In this document: positions 55,100 to 64,000 of the stretch, in pieces
Numbering within the stretch: the stretch's first letter is position 1
Layout: each line of letters starts with the position of its first letter
Assembly (NCBI GenBank): GCA_023525975.1
Contig: CM042030.1
Span: 20,702,350-20,766,349, forward strand
DNA from: Smallanthus sonchifolius
Taxonomy: Eukaryota > Streptophyta > Magnoliopsida > Asterales > Asteraceae
DNA length: 64,000 nt
Direction of reading: 5' to 3'
Made by a program: the position numbers and the translations under genes
Notes under the pieces: generated by a model
The model's input: the letters and a program-made list of their open reading frames with translations, nothing else
Databases searched by the model: none
What the model was told of the DNA's origin: nothing

Positions 55100-56706
55100 T
55101 GATATGTCCTAAATTATACATGCTTTGCATGCATAATAATCCCCATATTATGGTACTAAATGATTAATAACCTTGCAATTGATACTTAAAATGTTAATAT
55201 TTCACAATTGCAGGTTATTCGGTGCTCCAAGATAAACAAGGCAAAAACCAACTTAAAATATGAAGAAATCAAGCTTTTGGAGGACCAAACCCGAGCATTG
55301 ACCCCCAAGAAGTCAAACCAGGTCAACAGAAGTCAACCAGCAGCTAAAAAACGAGCCTGGGGAGCAGACAGAGGGATGCACGGCTGTGCATCCCTTTGCA
55401 CAGTCGTGCAAAGCCTGTCTGGCCTCCCCAGGCTCCGGTACACTCCTTTCTACCCTGTTTGATTCCCAAGGTGTTTGCACGCCTGTGCAATCCAATGCAC
55501 GGCCGTGCATTTCTCATTTTGAGGCCTATAAATAGATGGCTTGAGTTCTTCATTGAATCATCCCTTACACGCCCCAAGAACACACCAGAGAGAGCTTATT
55601 TCGTAGTTAATGTGTAGTAGTAGTGAGTAGAAGGGCTCTTCCTCCTTGTTTCGCAATAGGGGAGCCTACGAAACTCAGCGTTATGCTAGTTAGTATGGCC
55701 ATTCATGGCTAGAATCTTTGTATTGCTAGGGTGAAGATGAAGTTTGGTGCATGTTAATGTTTAACATATTAATCCAAGTGATGTGTTTATGTCTTTAACT
55801 ATTTGTCCTTAAAACCACCATTTTGGTGGGCTTTTATTATTGTTTAAATCCGTCTTTATGTTTGTGAGTGTTCTTGATTTTTATAGCGTAAAACCTTTTT
55901 AATCATACTTCTCTTAAAGCTTGTACATTTTTATACAAGTAGAGATTGATAAGCCAAGGCTTGGTTAAAACTATTATGGTCGTACGTCTTTATACGAACT
56001 TATTATGCGACCAAGAATTGGTGAACTCATGTTGGGAACGGTACGCATTTATACTTGGTCCCATTGTTACGCTGCCTCCCGGTGAGCAAAATATAATACC
56101 TATTTAACTCTAATACAAAGCATTTTACGTTCTATGTCTTAAACCAACCCGGAGATGACCATTCGAAGGGTTGAGGGTAATTGTTGTCCTTAACGGGAGA
56201 CACTAGCGGTGACCCGTGTCACACATTTTTAGTAGTCATATCACTGGATTAATCAACTTAACATTATCACGTACCAAGCGGATTCGAACCCAAAGCAATA
56301 CTATTCATAACCTGATCATTTCCGACCTATATACTTTCCTGTTATTCACTATTCTGTTCGTTACATTTCTGTTACACACTTCACACACGTTTTTACTTTT
56401 CTGCTATTTACTTTAACGCCATTTACTTTTCTGTCATTTACTTTCCTGTTCCACAAGCACACAAAACTCACTCACTAATTAAACCGGCTAAATGTTAACA
56501 AAAGTTGAGTATTGGAATTCGACTGTGTTCGTTGGTTCGATACTTGGTTCTTACCTAAAATATATTACGCTGTGATAGGTGCACTTGCCTATTGTGTGTG
56601 TTTTAAGTTTGAGTATTTATCATTTTATAAATCTAAAACCTGATCTCATGAAACCATCTTAAAAATATATTTATTATACTTTTATATATTAAAACACAAC
56701 CCATCA
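55100..56706 (+). repeat. 5' LTR of element F (1607 bp)
   Basis: TGATATGTCC...CATCA termini; homologous to 642-2305 in reverse. TATAAATAG at 55527-55535 is preceded by four palindromes of the TGCACGGCCGTGCA type (55377-55509), two of them with compensating changes inside. Confidence 0.85.
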
Positions 56707-56712
56707 AATTTT

Positions 56713-56730
56713 TGGCGCCGTTGCCGGGGA
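56713..56730 (+). other. Primer-binding site, tRNA-Asp (element F)
   Basis: TGGCGCCGTTGCCGGGGA, perfect, six bases after the LTR. Confidence 0.95.
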
Positions 56731-56825
56731 CACGGTGATTTCAAGAAAAATTCGAGTTAATGTATTAGCCTTTTTAACCTTAACATTTTTATGGTTTGTT
56801 TTGATTGTTCTTTATAGCAACTTTC

Positions 56826-57677
56826 ATGGATGATAACTATGAGAGTTGTTATGGAAGATACCAAAACGACTATGAGTACCACTTTTCGGTGGTTTGGTGT
56901 GAGATATGTGGGGAACCCAACTACACTCAAGATTGTTATCACTATCAAGGGTATTCCATAGATTTTCACCAACCCTACTGGAAACCATATGAGGAAACCA
57001 CACCACCTCAAGAAATTCAACACTCAGCTCTAGATTCTGACTCATGGACCCCAGGAAATCTGTTTCATCATTTGGAAGAAATTAAGGTTCAACTCCTAAA
57101 GAGCTCTCCATCTGAACAACAAGTGTTTCGTCATTTAGAAGAAATTAAGGTTCAGATCCTAAAAAGCTATCCAAATAAACAACAAGATGATTCCTTCAAA
57201 GTCCAAGAATCGGAAGTTATAGTTCCAACATCTCTAGTAAGGTCGAGTGACACTATGGAGCAAGAACTTTCCAGCTTCACAAGCATGGATCAGACGGAGG
57301 TGAGACCGGGTGATTCAGAAAAGATGGCTACTGCAACTTTACAATCACTTCTTGATTTCTCTGAGAAGCTTGAAGCTAAAAAATCAAAGGAGCTAGAAGA
57401 GCAAAGATCTAAAGAAGAACTGGTAGGAATCCTAAATATGGAAGCACATGAGGATGTAATCACCAACAAACAATTGACAATGGTGGCACCTCTTCCTTGC
57501 AACAGTGATAGCTGGCCCGTGACCAAGCATATCAGTGAATCATTCCATGAATCACATAAGCCACAGGATAGGGCATGTCACTATGAGGACCACTTCTCAT
57601 GGAAGAAGCAATGTTCATCCAACAAAGATTACGTGACAAAATTATCATATCAGGGTGATCGTCTCCTTCACTGTTGA
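56826..57677 (+). CDS. Gag-like or accessory protein of element F, unknown function
   Basis: The probable start is the Met at 56826 (MDDNYESCYGRYQ), about 283 residues. Near residue 25 is CEICGEPNYTQDC, a CCHC-like knuckle with Asn where His is expected. Two copies of a HLEEIKVQ-L-LKS unit follow (about residues 75-110), then an acidic coiled-coil-like stretch and a C-terminus ending KLSYQGDRLLHC. That end resembles the GDRFLYYM segment of the array protein. The stop lies ten bases before copia K, so the natural C-terminus may be lost. No enzyme motif. Confidence 0.65.
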   Translation: MDDNYESCYGRYQNDYEYHFSVVWCEICGEPNYTQDCYHYQGYSIDFHQPYWKPYEETTPPQEIQHSALDSDSWTPGNLFHHLEEIKVQLLKSSPSEQQVFRHLEEIKVQILKSYPNKQQDDSFKVQESEVIVPTSLVRSSDTMEQELSSFTSMDQTEVRPGDSEKMATATLQSLLDFSEKLEAKKSKELEEQRSKEELVGILNMEAHEDVITNKQLTMVAPLPCNSDSWPVTKHISESFHESHKPQDRACHYEDHFSWKKQCSSNKDYVTKLSYQGDRLLHC

Positions 57678-57687
57678 TGAACTTTCC

Positions 57688-58205
57688 TGTGACAACACTC
57701 TGGATAGAGTCTTAGTTTGTATTTCTAATGTCTGTAATTTGTCTTTGTATGTAAGAGTAGTTATGTAATAGTTTATCGAGTTGTATTTACTATTACATAG
57801 TGTATGTTGCATTTCTTCTAAGTGTTTTGCACACTTACATGTGCGCAGGAGAAAGCTCCTGCGTACTTAGCAAGTACGCAGGAAGACCCATGCGTACTTG
57901 CTAAGTACGCAAGAGCATTTGGTCCTGCGCACTTGCTAAGTGCACAGGCATCAGGTCTGTATAAATAGGTTTGGTTCACAGAGGATAAGTACGCAACCTT
58001 AGACGAACTCAGTTTGTTAAGTACGCAATTTGTAATCTCTCTGTAACCGTCGAGTGTTTATAATAGAAAGAGCTTTTATTGTGACTCTCATGTTTGGTTT
58101 ACTTTGTTTCAGTTAGACTCTCCGCCTAGTCATGGGTATTCCGCACCCGGTCCGACTAGTAGACCACTTGCATGCAACGATCCGTCACACACGAAGGGAC
58201 CTACA
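57688..58205 (+). repeat. 5' LTR of copia K (518 bp)
   Basis: TGTGACAACA...GGGACCTACA. Left border chosen from TG and distance; right border from the PBS two bases later. TATAAATAG at 57960-57968. Confidence 0.7.
57845..57968 (+). promoter_or_regulatory. Copia K promoter with TGCGTACTT / AAGTACGCA inverted repeats
   Basis: Three hairpins with three-base spacers (AGC or GCT) at 57858-57882, 57891-57911 and 57924-57948, spaced about 33 bases, directly precede TATAAATAG. A competing stem GCAGGAG/CTCCTGC (57845-57862) shares an arm with the first. Confidence 0.6.
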
Positions 58206-58207
58206 AG

Positions 58208-58219
58208 TGGTATCAGAGC
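58208..58219 (+). other. Primer-binding site, initiator tRNA-Met (copia K)
   Basis: TGGTATCAGAGC two bases after the LTR. Confidence 0.95.
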
Positions 58220-58786
58220 AAGGCTCTTGAATTCGAGTGTTGTAAGTGAGTTTGGAGACGTTTTTACTGAGTTTTACAAGCAAAAAGAGGTATTTTTGTT
58301 GATTTTTGTGATAAAAAAGGGGTAGCTCTTAAGCACTTTTTTAGAAGTAAAAATCTCTCAAAAACCATTTTTTTGTTGTGTATTTGAGTTATTTAAGCAT
58401 CAAAGGTTGGTTAGAAACAAGTTTCTGACCCTTTGGCTCATTTGCATTAATCATCAGACCAACTTTTACCATCTCCGGCGATTTTCTAGTCACCGGAAAA
58501 GGTTGGTGAGAGTTGCTGAAAAGGTATCCTGCGTACTTACCATTTTTGGCAAAAAGTATAGTCTTCTGCGTACTTACTAAATGCGCAAGAGTTATCTTCT
58601 GTGTACTTACAAGTGCGCAAGACTGAACTTGTGTGAACTTAAGTTATATCCTGCGTATTTAATCATTTCCTCCTGCGTACTTACAAGTATGCAAGAGCAA
58701 GTCTTAAATACGCAAGACTATTTCTCAAGTGCGCAAGGCCAATCCCAAGTGCGCAACTGTGTCTGATTTTTCTGAATTTTGACTAA
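58220..58786 (+). other. Leader of copia K
   Basis: 567 non-coding bases. From 58529 to 58760 the LTR words TGCGTACTTA and AAGTGCGCAAG recur about eight times. No gene. Confidence 0.65.
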
Positions 58787-60226
58787 GTGTTCACTATGTT
58801 GAACCTTCAGAATCTTGGAAACATGTTAAACTATGATAATGAGATCGGTACACCTCAGAAACCACCTAAGTTGCTAAACGTAAACGATTATTCCAATTGG
58901 AAGGCACGTTTCGAACACTACATTTCGTATACCGACTCATCACTATGGATACCAATCCTTGAGGGATATAAGCATCCCACACACATCTATCTTGATGATG
59001 AATTGCCCGAGCCTATCTCTAAGCTTTCTGATAAAGAAAAGAAAGCTTATGATCGAGAAAAGAAGGCACGTGGTTCGATCACTATGGCGTTAACTCAGGA
59101 ATTGTTCCACAGTTTCCGAGGGTATGCCAATTCTAAGGATCTCTGGAAAGCCTTACAGAAGAGATTCGAAGGAAATAGTGACATCAAGAAGAGTAAGCGG
59201 GATCTTCTCAGGAAGCAGTATGAGTGCTTCAGATTCTTTGAGAACGAATCTTTAGATGACATCATCTCTAGGTTCTATCATTTACAGACTGAGTTGAATG
59301 CTTTTGACCTCAAGTATCCAGATGAAGAGATGGTGGAAAAGTTTTTGGATGCCTTACCACCAAAATTTGAGATGTACACAACCCTGATGAGGGAAAATCC
59401 TAAATTCTATGAGTTGACAGTAGAGGAAGCAATAGGAAAGATTCAAGCTCATGAAATGAACTTGAAAAGAAAGGAGAGCTCTGGAAGACCCCAGATACAA
59501 GACCCTTCTATGTATCATGGGACGACTTCTACATCCAAGTCATCTGGCTCTGGAATTGCCCTCTTCACTGGAAATCCTACTGAAGAAGACCACTCAACTG
59601 GGTGTGGTGGTCATGCTTGCTATGCTTCAGGATCAGGGTTGGGGTCTCATCATCAAAATACCTCAAGAAATCCTCCTGCTACGTCTTCAGCTAACAACTC
59701 AGCTATAGCCAGAATAGCTGAAGATCATGTAGCATTATTCTCATCTTGTATGCTGGCATATGAAAACTTCATAGGTGGCAAGCTTACTGATCTAGAGACG
59801 ATTGAAGAAGATTTTAATCAAGTGGATCCTGATGACATGGAGGACATGGATATTCAATGGAATATGGCCATGCTTTTGAGGAGAGCCAAGCGTTTCCTGA
59901 ACAGAACAGGAAGAAAGTTTATTGGCGGACATCCTAATGCCAAGGTCGGATTTGACAAATCTAAGGCCAAATGCTACAAGTGTCTGAACTATGGACACTT
60001 TGCTCGTGAGTATCAGAAAGACAGAGCACTTGCCTCTGGTTTTACCCGACCCAGCCAAGGAAACAGCCATGGCCAAAACAATCCAAACCACCACAATCAA
60101 AGCCAAAGTGGAACGTCCAATGCACTGGTAGCACAACAGGACGAAAGCTTGATTGGGGCGTTCATCTTGAGGATGCCATCATCGCACAAACACAGGTTGG
60201 TCTCATGGCTGAGATCATGGAAATGA
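58787..60226 (+). pseudogene. Copia K gag, first part
   Basis: 479 codons; translation more likely starts at the second Met (MLNLQNLGN). Residues about 30-240 form the copia gag core (UBN2-type: NDYSNWKARFEHY, FEGNSDIKKSKRDLL, EMVEKFLDALPPKFE). A knuckle at about 396-409 reads CYKCLNYGHFAREY with the last Cys replaced by Tyr. Near 60147 the frame changes: homologous reading continues in the frame of 60205, so the final 25 or so residues are out of frame. Confidence 0.85.
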
Positions 60227-61836
60227 TTGAAGCAGAGAGAAAGGAAGCTTCTGTAACTGAGAAAGAGGAATCGACTGCTGTTGCTCTCATGGCCATTGGA
60301 GAAGCAACAAGTTCATCTCATGAGGTAGACTCTAATCCCTTTTCTGTTGTTTCATGTTCTAAGTGTCTAGGGGTAAAACTTGAAAACTCTAAGCTCCAAG
60401 ACAAAATCGAACCCCTAAGTATGGCAGCTCTAAACTATAAAGAAAACGAAAAACGTTTTAAAGAATCGATTGAAACATTAACAAAGGAAAAACGTGAGTA
60501 TTCTTTAAAAATGAGCGATCAACAGCTTCACTTGGATATTGCTTATAAGGGGTTAGAAAAACGGAACAATGAAATCAACAAACTGCAAAATGAGATCTTG
60601 CAGTTAAAATGCACTAATGGGAAGTTGAAAAACTCTCGCTTTGTGGTGGAACACTATGAATTTGTAGTGAGGAAAATGAATGGTCTAGGTCTTGGTACCA
60701 ATGCCATTCCTCCACCAATCAGTGGGAAGTTTGCCAATGGCTTATTAGACATTGATCTCACTTGTCTAGATGAATCCTCTGATAAGGATGATTCCCCTAA
60801 AAAGGATGAATCCTCAAGTAAGGCTAACTCCACATCTAGTGAGGAGTTTGTTACTGCTTCTGAAGATGGGTCGGTTAACTCTTGCCATGAAGGAGTAGTA
60901 TCTGAGGAGTTGTTGACTGAATAGAAAGTCAAGAAAAACATTATCACTAATGGTGATAATTGCATCTTAACTGAACCTGATGTCATTGAATCAAATGATA
61001 AACTTAAGGTAATGCTTTATGGGGGGTATAAAAACCTTAACCAAGTAAAGAAAGAGGCTTTTTCAGCTCACTTTGGTCTTGGTTACAAAGAAAATTTGGA
61101 AAAATACTATACTCCCAAAAATCAAATTGTTAAGGTTCAGACTGCTGTTCAGAAACCAACTCCTCTTGCTCATAATGCTGAGTTATCTAAGGCCAGATCT
61201 AATGAGCCTTACAAGAGAACTTATGTAGACAAGAGGAACTGTTTTCACTGTGGCTTGGTTGGTTACATTTTTGTGAACTGTCCTTCTAAGAACCAAGGGA
61301 AACGGCTTGTTGTTTCACAACCAGCTGTTATCCCCAGGTCGCCATCGGTGAAACCATCTCCCAAAAGTCCAAAGCAGAATGTGGTGAAACCACCAGTCCA
61401 ACCGATGGCAAAGCCAAAGATCAAATCTGAGGCCAAACCATCTGTTGCAAGAAAGGTAAAGCAACCTGCTGTACCTAGTGTGTCTACATCTGGTAGTACA
61501 CGTACTGGTGAGAAATCTGTGGCTAGACTCTCTAAGCCACATAGAAGAAGAAGGAATAAGAGGTTGAGAAAGCTGGAACAGCTGACTAAAGCTCAATTAG
61601 GTGAAGCTTCCACAAGTTCACCGGCTGTGATTGAGCCAAAGTCTCCTGTTCTGGTTAAGAATCAAAAGAGATCCTGGAACAAGAAAGTAAAAGGTTCTCA
61701 ATCTCCTGTTCCCAAATCCTTCAAAGATTCACCAATTTTGAACAGTCATCATGACTGTGAGTTGAAAGAAGTAGTTTATTTTGAGAAATACGGACGACCC
61801 AAGACCACAATGGCTTGGGTCTCCAAATCTAACTAA
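60150..61836 (+). pseudogene. Copia K gag, C-terminal extension
   Basis: Same frame throughout, with an in-frame TAG at 60922-60924 and final TAA at 61834. It contains a coiled-coil-like region rich in Glu, Lys and Leu (from about 60380 to 60660), a Ser/Asp/Lys segment, a second knuckle CFHCGLVGYIFVNC (61240-61281) with Tyr in place of His, and a Pro/Lys-rich part. The long extension with a second knuckle between gag core and protease is seen in some plant copia lineages. Confidence 0.75.
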
Positions 61837-61841
61837 TTCTT

Positions 61842-62504
61842 TTGTTACTCGTGCAGGGACGTCCGAAGGGTACTATCTCTAATCGCTGGTATGTAGATAG
61901 TGGATGTTCCAGGCACATGACAGGAAACATGGCCCTGCTTCAAGACGTTAAACCATTCAGAGGCGGCTACGTGGCCATTACCGGAGAAAAAGGCGGCAGC
62001 ATCACGTGTCAAGGCGTGGTTTCAAACGGTTGTGTCAGCTTTGACAATGTCAACTTCTGCGAGCAGCTGAAGCATAACTTGTTGAGTGTCTCCCAAATGT
62101 GTTCGGTGATGTTTGACAAGTCAGAATGCCTGATTCTCAAACCCGGTTTTGAGGTTCCCGAAGACTGGATTCTGATGAGAGCACCAAGAACGAATGACAC
62201 TTATCAGATCGATATGAGCGTGGCAACAACCACCTCATCAGTTTCTACTTGTTTGCTTACAAAAGCGACAGAGCTTGACTCTATCTTGTGGCATAGGAAA
62301 CTCGGACATATTTCTTATCGTAAAATGAATCATCTTGTCCGAAACGGTTTGGTAACCGGGGTTCCTAAGCTGAGATTTACTGTTGCAGATGACTGTATGC
62401 CCTGTAAAAAGGGCAAACAGCAACGGAAGTCTCACAAGCCCAAGCTCCAAAACTCTATTGATACCCCTTTGAGCTATTACACATGGATCTGTTTGGCCCC
62501 ATAA
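61842..62504 (+). pseudogene. Copia K protease and integrase finger
   Basis: Protease active site DSGCSRHMTG near 61890, then GAG-pre-integrase LWHRKLGHIS with the Cys pair CMPC of the HHCC finger. A one-base shift near 62470 moves the integrase core into another frame, so the last ten or so codons are spurious. It begins in a frame different from the preceding gag, five bases after the gag stop. Confidence 0.8.
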
Positions 62505-64000
62505 GTATCAGGAGTATTGGAGGTAAGTCGTTCTGTCTAGTTGTAACTGATGATTTCTCACGTTTTTCTAGGGTGCATTTTTTAGGTACTAAAGACGAGA
62601 CTGCTGATATTCTTCAATACTTGATCCTGAGCTTGGAATCTCTTTGCAAGCTGAAAGTGAGAAGGATAAGGAGCGACAACGGAACTGAGTTCAAGAATAA
62701 TTTGATGGAGCTTTTCTGTCTCAAGAAAGGGATCCGTCACGAATTCATCGCGCCGTACACGCCTCAGCAGAATGGAGTTTCTGAACGGAAGAACAGAACA
62801 CTGATTGAGACTGCAAGGACTATGCTGTCGGATACAAAGCTTCCTGTCACTTTCTGGGCAGAAGCAGTTAATACAGCGTGTCACGTCTTAAACAGAGTCC
62901 TGGTTGTGAAGAGGCACAACAAGACTTGTTATGAGTTGATCAACAATCGACTTCCCAATCTTGATTACCTAGTTCCTTTCGGTAGTCCTTGTTCCTTGTT
63001 GCTACAGTACAAAGACCGCCAGTCTAAGTTTCATGCAAAAGCGGTGGAAGGCATCTTCTTAGGATACGTTGCCAACTCGCCTTGCAAGAGAGTGTACAAT
63101 ATAGGAACTCGTACTGTCGAGGAATGGTTTGAAGTGGATTGCAGTAAACACAGCATTCCACCCGAACCAACAGGTCCAGCTTGGGGTTTTGATTATGATG
63201 CGCTATTCAAGTCATTTAATCTTCCTGATATATCTGCTGACGATGCCGCAAATGTTTATGAATTATTGGGTGGCGGCGATGACTCCAGCTTCTCTACTCG
63301 TGCTACTGTACCGATTGTAACTCCTGATTCCAATGCTGCATCTGCATCTGGAACTCATGACATTGATAACAGTGAAGATGTTCTTGTCGTTGGAGATGAC
63401 GCTCCAGCTAATCCTAACACAACTGTAGGAAATGAAGCTCCAGCTGATCTAATTAACATTGAATCTTCTTCCTCTGGAACACAGGAAATGGGGGAATTAA
63501 GCATGAATCTTGATCCAGAAATTCAGGAACCGATTGTACCGGAGACGAGAGTTCATAGGAATCATCCAATCGACAACATTATTGGTGATCCTTATGCCAG
63601 CGTTCAGACTCTTTATCGAACCATCACTGAGAACACCAGTCTTTACACAGAGATACTTGACACTGGTGTCATGGAAACATGTCTGCATGCTGCATTCGTG
63701 TCCCAGTTAGAGCCGAAGAATGTGAAGGAGACTCTCACTGACAACTGCTGGATTGAGGCGATGCAAGATGAATTGTCTCAATTCCAAAAGTTGCACGTGT
63801 GGGATTTGGTCGACTTGCCAAAAGGCTTTCAGCCAATTGGAACCAGATGGGTGTTCAAATGCAAGACGGATGATCGCTATGTCGTTGTGAAGAACAAAGC
63901 AAGATTGGTTGTTCAGGGTTTTTATCAGCAAGAGGGCTTGGATTACACGGAAGTATATGCCCCAGTTGTTAGAATTGAAGCCATTCGACTGTTCTTGGCT
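62471..64000 (+). CDS. Copia K integrase core and start of reverse transcriptase, open to the edge
   Basis: From the ATG at 62483 the frame is open for 506 codons to the window end. Integrase catalytic residues are present: Asp in HMDLFGP, Asp in RSDNGTEF (62675) and Glu in GVSERKNR (62783), a D-x35-E spacing. A C-terminal integrase part (GIFLGYV) and an acidic linker follow. The RT begins near 63700 (WIEAMQDEL, TRWVFKCK, KARLVVQG, VYAPVVR). No lesion was seen in this stretch other than the upstream shift. Confidence 0.9.

Larger units (their letters stand above)
55100..57687 (+). mobile_element. Element F: Athila-like, same family as A, interrupted by copia K
   Basis: LTR 55100-56706, tRNA-Asp PBS, one open frame, then copia element K at 57688. 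It was inserted into the E LTR. No enzymes are seen in the visible part, so it may be non-autonomous. Confidence 0.8.
57688..64000 (+). mobile_element. Copia element K (Ty1/copia), cut by the window edge
   Basis: LTR 57688-58205, initiator tRNA-Met PBS, long leader, gag, protease, integrase, RT start. The order protease-integrase-RT identifies Ty1/copia. It was inserted in F; TTTCC (57683-57687) is the candidate left target duplication. A few small lesions were seen: frameshifts near 60147 and 62470 and a TAG at 60922. Confidence 0.9.

Noticed and set aside
58529..58760. Bacterial-type operator or terminator hairpins in the copia leader
   Set aside because: Context is a plant retrotransposon leader; the repeats match those in its own LTR.

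Overview
The window looks like a gene-poor, heterochromatic stretch of a flowering-plant nuclear genome. Almost every base can be assigned to LTR retrotransposons inserted into one another, and I found no host gene. The plant assignment rests on primer-binding sites matching plant tRNA-Asp and initiator tRNA-Met 3' ends, chromodomain (Tekay/Del-like) and Athila-like Ty3/gypsy proteins, a Ty1/copia element, a Helitron and an endogenous pararetrovirus fragment. A eudicot, perhaps Asteraceae, is my guess from protein resemblance and cannot be proved here.

Layout. 1-2305: element A (Athila-like, minus), gag fragment, tRNA-Asp PBS and a 1.66 kb LTR. 2306-3756: leader and LTR of a decayed Tekay-like element H (minus). 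3757 onward: element E (minus, non-coding, Tekay-like), whose LTR and interior hold nearly everything else. 5614-31800: a plus-strand, non-autonomous Athila-like array with three LTRs and three internal regions in tandem (LTR-int-LTR-int-LTR-int). Its first LTR carries Helitron sequence and the young, nearly intact Tekay element B (7507-18449, TSD ATTGA). Its third LTR carries a 1.6 kb Caulimoviridae (pararetrovirus) segment (28091-29692). 31801-41418: a truncated, decayed Athila element C (minus), itself interrupted by solo LTR J (36490-38502, TSD CTTAA). 42919-52606: Tekay-like element D (minus, TSD AAATC), with LTRs of unequal length. 52607-55099: the rest of E with a 52-bp tandem repeat, leader, PBS and 5' LTR. 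55100 onward: element F (plus, same family as A), interrupted at 57688 by copia element K, which runs off the right edge.

Relative age follows from nesting and LTR comparison. B is youngest, with about 1% LTR divergence by hand count and one frameshift. A, C, D, H and the array units are decayed by stops and frameshifts, many in the array being CAG-to-TAG changes at CHG sites. K has a few one-base lesions, but its integrase-reverse transcriptase frame is open to the window edge.

The signals least explained by standard annotation are these: (1) unrelated LTR families independently carry arrays of short palindromes just upstream of the TATA box; (2) a stem-loop TTTCG-(A)GGA-CGAAA sits just before the polypurine tract in elements of two lineages; (3) the pararetrovirus segment sits in an LTR TA microsatellite with one edge at the viral primer-binding site; (4) tRNA-like A/B-box modules lie inside Tekay-type LTRs; (5) a three-fold repeated CGGGATA...GGTGGATAC module is kept in the 3' regions of two Athila-like families.
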